Part shown: positions 1 to 6,761 of the stretch, piece after piece
Layout of the letters: each line of letters begins with the position of its first letter
How positions within the stretch are numbered: the first letter of the stretch is position 1
Source of the DNA: Gammaproteobacteria bacterium
GTDB taxonomy: Bacteria > Pseudomonadota > Gammaproteobacteria > DSM-16500
Direction of reading: 5' to 3'
DNA: 17,693 nt
Assembly (NCBI GenBank): GCA_013287235.1
Contig: JABDEF010000023.1
Location: forward strand, 1 to 17,693
Translations under genes and position numbers: made by a program
The notes under the pieces: generated by a model
The model's input: the letters and a program-made list of their open reading frames with translations, nothing else
What the model was told of the DNA's origin: nothing
Database searches by the model: none

Positions 1-33
1 AATATACGTGTATATATCCATGGAATAGCAACA

Positions 34-1389
34 ATGAAGCGCTATCTTATTGATAAATTGAAAGAATGGCTGACATCCTCGAGTCGCAAGCCTGCAGTAC
101 TTCGCGGTGCGCGGCAAGTGGGTAAAACTTGGATTGTAAGGGAACTTGCTAAACAAACTGGCAAGCAATTGATTGAGCTTAATTTTGAAAAAAAGCGTGC
201 TTTAGCCGTTCATTTTGAAAGTAATGAGCCATCGACGATTTTATTAAATCTTCAAAGCGCGTTGAATCAATCTATTAATCCACGAGAATCTATTTTGTTT
301 TTAGATGAAATTCAGGCCGCACCAGATTTGTTTGCAAAGTTGCGCTGGTTTTATGAAGATATGCCTGAGCTTGCTGTGATTGCGACGGGATCATTGCTGG
401 AGTTTGTATTAGAAAAACATTCCTTTAGCATGCCTGTTGGCCGCATCCAGTATTTTTTTATTGAACCATTAGGATTCGAAGAGTTTTTATTAGCAAAAAA
501 TGAAACGCATTTATTATCTGCTATAGAACAAGTTTCTATTGATAAATCACTTAATACATCATTGCATGACAAAGCAAATCAATTATTTAAAGAATATGTT
601 ACTGTCGGCGGAATGCCTGAAGCTGTTTCTACCTGGATTAAAACATCTTCGTTAGAAGCACTTTCTGAAATGCATAATAATCTAATGAATACTTACCAAG
701 ATGATTTTTCTAAATATGCGGGAAAATTATCAATTCATTATTTAGATGACGTATTGCATGCCGTTCCAAAATTATTAACCAAAAAATTTATTTACAGTCA
801 CGTAGATCCAACTGCACGATACGAAAGCATAAAACAAGCATTGAATTTGTTATCAAAAGCATGCTTATGTCATAAGGTGCAAAGTATCAGCGCAAATGGT
901 ATTCCACTGGGTGCTGAAGTGAATGCAAAAATTTTTAAGATTATTTTTATCGATATCGGCTTGGTATCAACAATGCTGGGTTTGAAATTGCATCAATTTA
1001 ACAAAATTGAGGATATTTTAGTGATAAATAAAGGAGCATTGGCGGAACAAGTCGTAGGACAGTTGTTACGATTACTATCACCATTTTATATTGAGCCCGC
1101 ATTACATTATTGGAGTCGTGAATCAGCAAGCTCGAGTGCTGAAGTTGATTATATCATTCAAGACAATCAACGCTTAATTCCCATTGAAGTGAAGGCGGGT
1201 TCTGAAGGTAAACTAAGATCGCTGCATCAATTTATGAGTGAAAAACCATGGAAACTTGCTGTGCGTTTTTATGCAGGACCTGTTCAACGTGACCATATCA
1301 AATCAAAAACCACAACAGGTAATTTGAATGATTATGAATTAATTTCATTACCATTTTATTTGCTGGGTCAATTATATAGATTGATATAG
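34..1389 (+). CDS. AAA ATPase with C-terminal DUF4143 (PD-(D/E)XK-like) domain
   Basis: This 451-aa protein has the layout of the AAA_14/DUF4143 family. A Walker A motif (GARQVGKT, residues 25-32) is followed by a Walker B motif (ILFLDE, 87-92) and a sensor-like ATGS (117-120). The C-terminal half carries a nuclease-fold signature: E370-V-D372, then I-E385-V-K387, the spacing of a PD-(D/E)XK core. These proteins are common in bacteria and archaea, often as isolated genes in variable regions, and their role is not established; DNA binding or a defence/selfish function has been suggested by others. The gene is complete, starts with ATG, is alone on the plus strand and converges on the AbiEii toxin gene. 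Its short upstream region (1-33) shows no clear promoter. The family call is secure; the function is unknown. Confidence 0.85.
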   Translation: MKRYLIDKLKEWLTSSSRKPAVLRGARQVGKTWIVRELAKQTGKQLIELNFEKKRALAVHFESNEPSTILLNLQSALNQSINPRESILFLDEIQAAPDLFAKLRWFYEDMPELAVIATGSLLEFVLEKHSFSMPVGRIQYFFIEPLGFEEFLLAKNETHLLSAIEQVSIDKSLNTSLHDKANQLFKEYVTVGGMPEAVSTWIKTSSLEALSEMHNNLMNTYQDDFSKYAGKLSIHYLDDVLHAVPKLLTKKFIYSHVDPTARYESIKQALNLLSKACLCHKVQSISANGIPLGAEVNAKIFKIIFIDIGLVSTMLGLKLHQFNKIEDILVINKGALAEQVVGQLLRLLSPFYIEPALHYWSRESASSSAEVDYIIQDNQRLIPIEVKAGSEGKLRSLHQFMSEKPWKLAVRFYAGPVQRDHIKSKTTTGNLNDYELISLPFYLLGQLYRLI

Positions 1390-1467
1390 GCGAAGCAAAA
1401 AAGCCTATGTTTGGTAATGTGGATCCCATGCCCCGCGCAGCCTTCTCCCTTGTTAAAATAAGTCTGC

Positions 1468-1494
1468 AAATTTAAATAATATTTTGTAATATAT
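1468..1494. repeat. 27-bp direct repeat, left copy
   Basis: This 27-bp AT-rich sequence (starts AAATTTAAATAAT, ends GTAATATAT) is identical to 4201-4227 in the same orientation. The identity stops abruptly on both sides. This copy contains the last codons and stop of the AbiEii toxin gene plus a few bases downstream. It may be one end of an inserted segment or the scar of a partial duplication. Confidence 0.85.
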
Positions 1495-2278
1495 CATGAA
1501 TTTCTTTAATGACCATTTTAATGTCTGGTAACTCAGCAACTTGTTTTCGCAGTCTATCATTCCATTTAATTTTCAAGGATGGTTTATTTAAATGTGTCAT
1601 TAATGTACTTAGCGTTGGATAATAGCCATACTTATCATAAAATGCATTTTTCACTTCTTTAATATTAAAATTAAATTTATTTGATCGTTTCAATAAAAAC
1701 CAAATATCAAAAATATCTCTTGGCTCATTGCGTGTTGAGTCAATCAGAAGACCTAATTTATTACCTAGAATGGTATTCAATGTCATTACAGAAAGTACGG
1801 TTTCGGGTTTTTTCAAATCACTATAGGATTCAAGTAATTTACTGGGCTTTGTTTTTCCAAAAAGATCCATGTTCATAGTTAAATCTATGCGCACCTCCTT
1901 AGGAATAGCAGAGATTTCTTCATAGCCTGTGTATTGAATGAATAATTGCAAACGATTTTTGTCATATTTAATAGTATCATTTTTTATTTCTAATACTAGA
2001 TTAGTTTTATCTTTTGCATAATTGAGTATTTGTAATTCTTTGAATAAATATTCATGTGTATACAATTGAGAACTTAATAAGTCAATATCTTCTGAAAAAC
2101 GATGATCGTCAAAATAAATTTTTTTAATTGCAGTGCCGCCATAAAAAATAAAATTATTTTTAAGTTTACTTTGTGCAAGACAAACTAATATCCAGCTAAT
2201 AACATAATCTTTTTCAATAGTTTCGGCTGGTACTTTATATTTTTTCGCTGCCGCATTAATTTCTGCTAATGGTATCAT
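1472..2278 (-). CDS. AbiEii/AbiGii-type nucleotidyltransferase toxin
   Basis: This is the toxin half of an AbiE (type IV) toxin-antitoxin pair; the family has a nucleotidyltransferase fold. The motifs are visible (numbering from the longest frame, which adds 18 N-terminal residues): GGTAIKKIY at 65-73, RFSEDIDL at 78-85 with the two metal-binding Asp, RIDL near 148-151, then a conserved Lys-containing helix and RDIFDIW at 205-211. I chose ATG at 2278 because it overlaps the antitoxin stop as ATGA, the usual arrangement for translational coupling; the open frame extends upstream to 2332, but that would be a 58-bp overlap. Established work on this family shows bacteriostatic toxins that modify RNA, some of them tRNA, and protect against phage. 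The 3' end coincides with a 27-bp direct repeat. The family is clear; the substrate here is unknown. Confidence 0.88.
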   Translation of the reverse strand: MIPLAEINAAAKKYKVPAETIEKDYVISWILVCLAQSKLKNNFIFYGGTAIKKIYFDDHRFSEDIDLLSSQLYTHEYLFKELQILNYAKDKTNLVLEIKNDTIKYDKNRLQLFIQYTGYEEISAIPKEVRIDLTMNMDLFGKTKPSKLLESYSDLKKPETVLSVMTLNTILGNKLGLLIDSTRNEPRDIFDIWFLLKRSNKFNFNIKEVKNAFYDKYGYYPTLSTLMTHLNKPSLKIKWNDRLRKQVAELPDIKMVIKEIHDILQNII

Positions 2279-3102
2279 TCCCAAACGCTCGCTTTTAATT
2301 CTTGAGGATTTATATTTAATCTTATTCGCCAACGCTTCAGATATTTTCCTGTTTTTGGTTCGCTTGGATCAAGTAATATATAACCGTTTGCTGAAGCAAT
2401 TATTTTTTGAATAAAATTAATGTGTTCAGATCCAATGTTTAATAATTCTAAAATATAACCTAACCGTTTTATGGCAGCTATTGTTTTATATTTTTTAATA
2501 TAATGCCTTAGTTTATCCCAATTAACTTCATTTATTTTGGTCCAGATGCCTTTTGTCACTTCTTTAATGCCACCACATAAATCAGGTCTTTCTAAGCCAT
2601 CTAAAATAGTACGTTCAAGGTCACTTACCATGACTTTTTCATGTTTACTTATCCAAAGATCAATAGCACCCCAAAAATGTTTTGGTTTTGCATAAATAAA
2701 ATGATACTGGATATTATAAAATTTTCGATTACGTTGGCGGTTAGTTAAGGTAATATAAATATCCAACAGTGGATGAGTACTCATTCCGTGCATGCGCATA
2801 GCACTGAAATGAGAAATAAAGTATGCATGTGGTTTTGCTAATTCTCTGGCGATAACGGGCCAGTTACTCAACTGAACATTTTCTTGTCCCATCTGGAGAA
2901 TGAGATAAGATCCTGATTTTATTCTTGCTAAAACACCCCTATTTACTAAATTTTTTAAAAAAGAACTCGTCTTGCTTTTATTTTGCTTATAAACAATGGC
3001 CGCTTCTTCGAGAGAAAATATAGATTTTCCTTCCTGCAGAAATTCATTAATGAATTTAGCTGCAATAGGTCCAAGGGTTCGGGTTTCAAATTTAATTGTC
3101 AT
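2275..3102 (-). CDS. AbiEi-type antitoxin / transcriptional autoregulator
   Basis: This protein (275 aa from the ATG) lies directly upstream of, and coupled to, the AbiEii toxin. Its N-terminal 70 residues look like a winged helix-turn-helix (LEEAAIVYKQNKSKTSSFLKNL, then a basic wing NRGVLARIKSG). The rest resembles the AbiEi antitoxin C-terminal domain, with the typical HAYFISHFSAMRMHG and VSDLERTILDGLERP stretches. AbiEi proteins neutralise the toxin without forming a stable complex and repress their own operon by binding inverted repeats. The frame opens at a GTG at 3120, but I prefer ATG at 3102, because a near-consensus promoter places its -10 box at 3109-3114, inside the longer reading frame. 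That makes the mRNA probably leaderless, and no ribosome-binding site is seen. Confidence 0.85.
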   Translation of the reverse strand: MTIKFETRTLGPIAAKFINEFLQEGKSIFSLEEAAIVYKQNKSKTSSFLKNLVNRGVLARIKSGSYLILQMGQENVQLSNWPVIARELAKPHAYFISHFSAMRMHGMSTHPLLDIYITLTNRQRNRKFYNIQYHFIYAKPKHFWGAIDLWISKHEKVMVSDLERTILDGLERPDLCGGIKEVTKGIWTKINEVNWDKLRHYIKKYKTIAAIKRLGYILELLNIGSEHINFIQKIIASANGYILLDPSEPKTGKYLKRWRIRLNINPQELKASVWE

Positions 3103-3108
3103 ATTTAT

Positions 3109-3136
3109 ATTATATGTCACATAAAAGTTTTTTCAA
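3109..3136 (-). promoter_or_regulatory. Promoter of the AbiE operon
   Basis: On the minus strand, TTGAAA (3136-3131) and TATAAT (3114-3109) are separated by 16 bp. Transcription should begin about 7 nt after the -10, at or next to the A of the antitoxin ATG (3102), giving a leaderless message. Confidence 0.65.
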
Positions 3137-3155
3137 GTCTTATTTGTTACATATA
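3111..3155. promoter_or_regulatory. Inverted repeat, candidate AbiEi operator
   Basis: Two arms of the form TATATGTNACA lie in opposite orientation, at 3111-3121 (TATATGTCACA) and at 3155-3145 on the other strand (TATATGTAACA). They are 23 bp apart. One overlaps the -10 box and the other lies just upstream of the -35 box. AbiEi antitoxins are known to bind paired inverted repeats at their own promoter, so this is the obvious operator. The binding itself is inferred. Confidence 0.6.
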
Positions 3156-3165
3156 GTATAATTAT

Positions 3166-3185
3166 GCCATGCGTTTTTGCATGGC
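3166..3185. repeat. Short perfect hairpin
   Basis: GCCATGC and GCATGGC pair perfectly around a six-base loop (GTTTTT). It sits in the 240-bp gap between the two toxin-antitoxin modules. It is followed on + by a C/T-rich stretch rather than a T-run, so its role as a terminator is uncertain. Apart from a second imperfect hairpin around 3194-3220, the rest of this gap (to 3360) shows nothing I can name. Confidence 0.4.
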
Positions 3186-3360
3186 CCCTCCTTTTCTCTT
3201 GTTAATTTTACAAGGGAGAATAGGTAGGTTACTTCTTTCTATTTCGTGTTGGATAATTTTCTTTTTTGGGTGGTTTCGGTTGAGCTTGTTCTTTTGCCAC
3301 AGTTGTTAGGGATGAGCAAGTTTTCGAAATCGCAGAAGGGGACCGCAAATACTTAAGTAT

Positions 3361-3738
3361 TCACCAAATAACTTTATTGTAAAATTTTTCTATTTTTTTA
3401 TCGGTCGTCACAATCGAAAGCTCATGTTTGATCGCAAATGCCGTAATTATTCTATCGGCAGGGTCTTTATTGTCATCCCACATTAATTCAACAGAATCAA
3501 GCCATTCATTCACGCCAATATCAATGATATGAATGTTTTGAATTTCTTGCATTTTTTGAAATAATGCGCGCGTTGAAATGCTCATCTCTAATTTGCCCAA
3601 TTTAACTTTACAGGCAATTTCAGCAAATGAAATTGAGATAATATATGCGCCTTTATCCATGAGTTTTGCAACTTTTGTTGAAAACGAGGGGTTGGGTTTT
3701 AATATTTCAATAATGGCGCAGGTGTCTAAAATTACCAT
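3361..3738 (-). CDS. vapC: PIN-domain ribonuclease toxin (VapC-like)
   Basis: This 125-aa protein has the length and acidic residue pattern of VapC toxins: D5 in the opening LDTCAII, E40 after SISFAE, D95 in DPADRIITAFA, and D113 in IVTTDKKI. These four residues form the metal-dependent RNase site of PIN domains. VapC toxins cleave tRNA or rRNA, and the target cannot be read from the sequence. The ATG lies 7 nt inside the end of the upstream antitoxin gene, so the two are translationally coupled. The protein is intact with no missing catalytic residue. It is more like the PIN toxins paired with Phd-type antitoxins than the FitB/VapC type paired with AbrB-fold antitoxins. Confidence 0.88.
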   Translation of the reverse strand: MVILDTCAIIEILKPNPSFSTKVAKLMDKGAYIISISFAEIACKVKLGKLEMSISTRALFQKMQEIQNIHIIDIGVNEWLDSVELMWDDNKDPADRIITAFAIKHELSIVTTDKKIEKFYNKVIW

Positions 3739-3962
3739 TTGTCGAATCCTGGTAAAATAGGTTCGTTTAAATCACCATGTACTTTAACCGTGACAGAGCC
3801 TCTCAAATCTTTGATTGTTTTAGATTTGATTTTGGTTAACACGAGTGCAGGATGATTTTGATGTGTAATCATCAATGGTGCACCATGTATTTCAACCCAT
3901 TGAAGATATTTGCTTGTATGTTGTATAAATTCGCGTTTTCCAATTTTTTTGGGAAGGTGCAT
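3732..3962 (-). CDS. Phd/YefM-type antitoxin paired with the PIN toxin
   Basis: This small protein (76 aa from the ATG) contains the Phd-fold pattern KREFIQHTSKYLQWVEIHG followed by APLMITHQNHPALVL. That is the DNA-binding and dimerisation half of prevent-host-death antitoxins. The C-terminal tail (LRGSVTVKVHGDLNEPILPGF) would be the toxin-wrapping segment. The frame opens at a GTG at 3974, but those bases belong to the ribosome-binding site (GTGAGG, six bases before the ATG), so ATG at 3962 is the likely start. The stop overlaps the toxin start by 7 nt. Autoregulation through the palindrome at 3979-3999 is expected. Confidence 0.82.
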   Translation of the reverse strand: MHLPKKIGKREFIQHTSKYLQWVEIHGAPLMITHQNHPALVLTKIKSKTIKDLRGSVTVKVHGDLNEPILPGFDKW

Positions 3963-3978
3963 GTTTTGCCTCACTTAT

Positions 3979-3999
3979 GTAGCTACAATTTATAGCTAC
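3979..3999. promoter_or_regulatory. Palindromic operator upstream of the Phd/VapC pair
   Basis: GTAGCTA (3979-3985) and TAGCTAC (3993-3999) form a perfect 7-bp inverted repeat with a 7-bp AT-rich spacer, and each arm itself contains the palindrome TAGCTA. It lies between the -10 box and the ribosome-binding site, where an antitoxin-toxin complex could block transcription. Binding is inferred. Confidence 0.6.
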
Positions 4000-4003
4000 T
4001 TTA

Positions 4004-4032
4004 AGTATATGCTCATTATTATCTATTGGCAA
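4004..4032 (-). promoter_or_regulatory. Sigma70-type promoter of the Phd/VapC operon
   Basis: On the minus strand, TTGCCA (4032-4027) and TATACT (4009-4004) are separated by exactly 17 bp. Each box matches consensus at five of six positions. The expected start near 3997 lies within the palindromic operator. Confidence 0.65.
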
Positions 4033-4090
4033 GTTCTATAAATTTAAACTTTGTACCTGACAAAACTTTCTGTGTCTTAAGATCATGGGT

Positions 4091-4165
4091 GTCACCCCGC
4101 AGGCGCTTCGTCTAAGAATCTTAATAAGAACACCAGCATGTCACGAAGTGTTTTTGCGGGGTGAC
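4091..4165. repeat. GC-rich interspersed palindrome
   Basis: The arms GTCACCCCGCA (4091-4101) and TGCGGGGTGAC (4155-4165) pair perfectly. The pairing continues inward with mismatches through GCGCTTCG (4103-4110) against CGAAGTG (4144-4150). The 75-bp unit is a large hairpin in an otherwise AT-rich spacer and looks like a copy of a dispersed genomic repeat. Confidence 0.7.
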
Positions 4166-4200
4166 AAACCTTTGTAAAAATATTTTTGTCATGTACAAAG

Positions 4201-4227
4201 AAATTTAAATAATATTTTGTAATATAT
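4201..4227. repeat. 27-bp direct repeat, right copy
   Basis: This sequence is identical to 1468-1494 in the same orientation. In the left copy these bases encode the end of the AbiEii toxin; here they lie in non-coding sequence. The distance between copies is 2733 bp, and the segment between them carries both toxin-antitoxin modules and no integrase or transposase. Confidence 0.85.
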
Positions 4228-4318
4228 ACCTCGCGCGGCCATATTTTGCGGTTCAGACGTAGTTCAGATTGATTCGTTCGAAACACGGCGCTATGTTATT
4301 GACTGCGTGTGGGATGTA

Positions 4319-4762
4319 TCAATCGGTTCCATCTGACGTAATCACATCGGCTGGACGTATTATCTTTTTATTCTGTTGATAGCCTTTCCGGCAAATTTCA
4401 ATAATGGTACCTGCGAGTACTTTTTCTTGTGTTTTCCGCGTTTCAAGAACTCTTACTTTGCCAAGTTCAATTTGATTATTCATGAATTTGATTTCTTCTA
4501 CCTGCCAACGACGAAGGAGATTAACAAGTCTTTTCTCAATTTTTTTAATGATGATCAGCGCATTTGATTCATCATTCATATTTGATATTGACACGGTGAT
4601 CATATCAAGAATATCAATAATCATTAGAGCAGCATCATTGATGCTGCGTTCACTTTCATTTTCAGTATTTTTATACTGTTCTTGTAATTGTACTTGCGCT
4701 TGTTGAAGCTTACTAATACGTATTTTGATTTGCTCAAATAAATCAGTTTTATCCATGCTCAT
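4319..4762 (-). CDS. Divergent GrpE-like nucleotide exchange factor
   Basis: At first sight this 147-aa protein is anonymous, but its C-terminal half follows GrpE. LVNLLRRWQVEEI (79-91) matches the segment ending helix 4 (in E. coli, LDVVRKFGVEVI). AGTIIEICRKGYQQNKKIIRP (117-137) matches the beta-domain signature ([20 protein letters not shown]). The N-terminus (about 7-34) is a heptad-rich helix, as in the long GrpE dimer stalk, though shorter: E. coli GrpE is about 197 aa. GrpE opens the nucleotide cleft of Hsp70 to release ADP. The gene ends an operon begun by an Hsp70, which strongly supports the call. It overlaps the upstream gene by 14 nt, with a second in-frame ATG at 4756. The alignment was made by eye, so some doubt remains. 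Confidence 0.65.
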   Translation of the reverse strand: MSMDKTDLFEQIKIRISKLQQAQVQLQEQYKNTENESERSINDAALMIIDILDMITVSISNMNDESNALIIIKKIEKRLVNLLRRWQVEEIKFMNNQIELGKVRVLETRKTQEKVLAGTIIEICRKGYQQNKKIIRPADVITSDGTD

Positions 4763-6761
4763 TTAAAAAGTCTTGTCTTAAACAAATATTATGTAACCTA
4801 TCCTCTGATGATGGTAATGAAGTGAAATCTTCTTCATCATCCATCTGAGATAGGTAGCGTAAAAAATGATGTAAAAATCGTCTCGGTGGATCAAACAATT
4901 CAGATTGTGCTTGTCTGAAAGTAGCCATTTCATTGGGTGAATCTTTTATTAGCTGCATGATTTTTTGCATGATAGCGGCTTTATTGTCAGTTAAGGCAAC
5001 GCTTAGCGTTTGAAAAGGATCGCTTGTTGATAACACGCTAGAAAAAATTTGCTCTTCAGTCGAGTTGAATTTTTCATTTACATATTTATCTAAATCGGAA
5101 AGACAAACCGTATTCAAGGCAAATGTTTGGGCGATGCGAGGCATATCATGCAGATAGAACCTATATATACAATCAGGACAAATACACTCTGTCATGTATT
5201 CTTTTAACGGAAGAAATTTATTGAGTCGCTTATTTTTAAAGAGAGATTTCATGTGCAAGAGAGGCTTCAATGATAAATTGCCACGAAGTAGAGTGCAACT
5301 ATCTGCCATGAGTGTGAGTTGCTCACGTAAAGTGAGTTCATTTTTAATGTTGGTAATGATTTTTTTAGATTTTTTTTGATCCGCAATGTCAGATAAAAAT
5401 TGTGAGCATATAAGTTGGCGAACATACAATAGATGCGCTTTATTTTCCAAATCATTTTCTTTAATACGGCGAGCAAAGTCTTTTAATGGTTCTATACCTA
5501 AATTTTCGAGACTTTCAAGCTGCTTTTTTAATTCACCCAGGTATTTCGCGATGATAATTCTATTAAGAACAGGCTCTTCTAATAAAGAGCAAAAATTTTC
5601 TAGCGCGATCCAAAACGCATTTGAATCTGATGGCGCAATCGTTTGTGCGGTTTGTATCAAAACATTTTTGAATAAGTGATTCGCGCATGATACTATATTT
5701 CCAAAAGTTTTAGGCTCAAGATCTTCTTTAAATATTGTTTTTTTGCTGACCGTAGAGCGTAACTTGAGCGCCAGTTGCAGATAAGGATGGAAAGTATTTT
5801 TTTGAATTTTTGAAATAGCGGTAGTATTCATCCCTGTTTCACCATTGAGTGCCCAAAGTACAGCATAATAGGTATCTGGATGATACATTTCATAGAGTTC
5901 TTTATTTTCAGATTCAAGCCACGTTAAAAATGATTGACTCGTTTGTTTCTCGGCAGCATCAAAATGAATGAGATAACCAGGTGTTGGAATGAAGTCAAGA
6001 CGAATTCCTGAGGTTTTAACCGCTAATTCTAAGACGCATGTTAGAATGGTTGCTTCATAGTGTAGAACATTTGCAAATAATACTTTATCCCATGTACGGT
6101 TATTAGAAAAAAGGCACTTTATTTCAGAAGATAACCCACGGATGGATTTCGCAATATCTTGATGATATATATCGTTTCGTTGGATGAAACAAGCAGCGCC
6201 TGTTAGGATGTGACTGATAAACCCTGGAATATTTCCGAGTAATTTTTTTTCAGACTGAAAAAAAGCAAGCTTACTTAAATTTTCCACCAAACGACTAGAA
6301 AATGCATCTTCGGAAGTTTTCAAGATACGTTCTAATTTTTCGTAATGGCGTTGTTGCCATAGTGCATCAAAAAGATGATTTCTCAGATGATAATATATCT
6401 GGCTTTTGGGAAATAAGTTTTTTGCCGTTTGATAAAGTATATAAAGATTATCTTCTGATAAATAAGCCAAGGAGGATAGTAAACCTTCATTTTTAAAAAC
6501 ATAGGCAGCAATAGATGTACAATCTTCCTGAATTTTTGTATGACCCTTAGCAGCTAATGGCCAAAAGGCAATGAGTGCATCCATATATTTCTTTGTGCGC
6601 AGCAATGAATAGCCATATAAATACTGATCCTTACGCGTCAACTCTGGTTTTTCACGCAGTAAAGCGATGATTTCTTCGAAACGATTATTTTTAATATGAT
6701 CAATGGAAATTAAACTTGTTTTTTTTTGTAGTTTTGCTTTATTGAATTTTTTGTACTTCAC
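4749..6761 (-). CDS. 670-aa helical-repeat protein with degenerate J-like C-terminus, Hsp70-operon member
   Basis: I do not recognise a named family. The N-terminus (about 20-150) is alpha-helical with TPR/Sel1-like phrases (NRFEEIIALLREKPELTRKDQYLYGYS, RTKKYMDALIAFWPLAAKG, RHYEKLERILK). A long, probably helical middle follows, then a single CICPDC pair at 526-531. Residues 580-632 resemble the later part of a J domain: DPFQTLSVAL, an isoleucine/lysine helix, then FRQAQSELFDPPRRF, like the AYxxLxDPxxR helix. The HPD tripeptide needed to stimulate Hsp70 is absent there. The start is GTG at 6761 with AAAGGA upstream; it overlaps the zinc-ribbon gene by 23 nt and the GrpE-like gene by 14 nt. A client-binding or scaffolding co-chaperone role is inferred from context only. 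No signal peptide or TM segment is apparent. Confidence 0.6.
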   Translation of the reverse strand: MKYKKFNKAKLQKKTSLISIDHIKNNRFEEIIALLREKPELTRKDQYLYGYSLLRTKKYMDALIAFWPLAAKGHTKIQEDCTSIAAYVFKNEGLLSSLAYLSEDNLYILYQTAKNLFPKSQIYYHLRNHLFDALWQQRHYEKLERILKTSEDAFSSRLVENLSKLAFFQSEKKLLGNIPGFISHILTGAACFIQRNDIYHQDIAKSIRGLSSEIKCLFSNNRTWDKVLFANVLHYEATILTCVLELAVKTSGIRLDFIPTPGYLIHFDAAEKQTSQSFLTWLESENKELYEMYHPDTYYAVLWALNGETGMNTTAISKIQKNTFHPYLQLALKLRSTVSKKTIFKEDLEPKTFGNIVSCANHLFKNVLIQTAQTIAPSDSNAFWIALENFCSLLEEPVLNRIIIAKYLGELKKQLESLENLGIEPLKDFARRIKENDLENKAHLLYVRQLICSQFLSDIADQKKSKKIITNIKNELTLREQLTLMADSCTLLRGNLSLKPLLHMKSLFKNKRLNKFLPLKEYMTECICPDCIYRFYLHDMPRIAQTFALNTVCLSDLDKYVNEKFNSTEEQIFSSVLSTSDPFQTLSVALTDNKAAIMQKIMQLIKDSPNEMATFRQAQSELFDPPRRFLHHFLRYLSQMDDEEDFTSLPSSEDRLHNICLRQDFLNEHG

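Larger units (their letters stand above)
4033..4318. other. Gene-free stretch between the Phd/VapC pair and the Hsp70 operon
   Basis: No convincing gene is seen here. A 64-codon open frame on the minus strand (4092-4286) runs through a palindrome and a direct repeat and has no recognisable content. The stretch holds the GC-rich palindrome at 4091-4165 and the right copy of the 27-bp direct repeat at 4201-4227. The 90 bp after that repeat (4228-4318) are richer in GC than the neighbouring genes and may be a remnant of something lost. Confidence 0.5.

Noticed and set aside
2279..2332. Longer AbiEii toxin start, 18 extra residues
   Set aside because: It would overlap the antitoxin gene by 58 bp, whereas ATG 2278 gives the usual ATGA overlap and keeps all motifs.
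3963..3974. GTG start for the Phd-like antitoxin
   Set aside because: The GTGAGG bases form a well-spaced ribosome-binding site for the ATG at 3962.
4092..4286. 64-codon open frame on the minus strand
   Set aside because: It runs across a palindrome and the 27-bp repeat and its translation resembles no protein family.
5874..5882. HPD tripeptide (residues 294-296) of the 670-aa protein as a J-domain motif
   Set aside because: The surrounding residues (LYEMYHPDTYYAVLW) do not follow J-domain helices II and III; it is likely a chance match.
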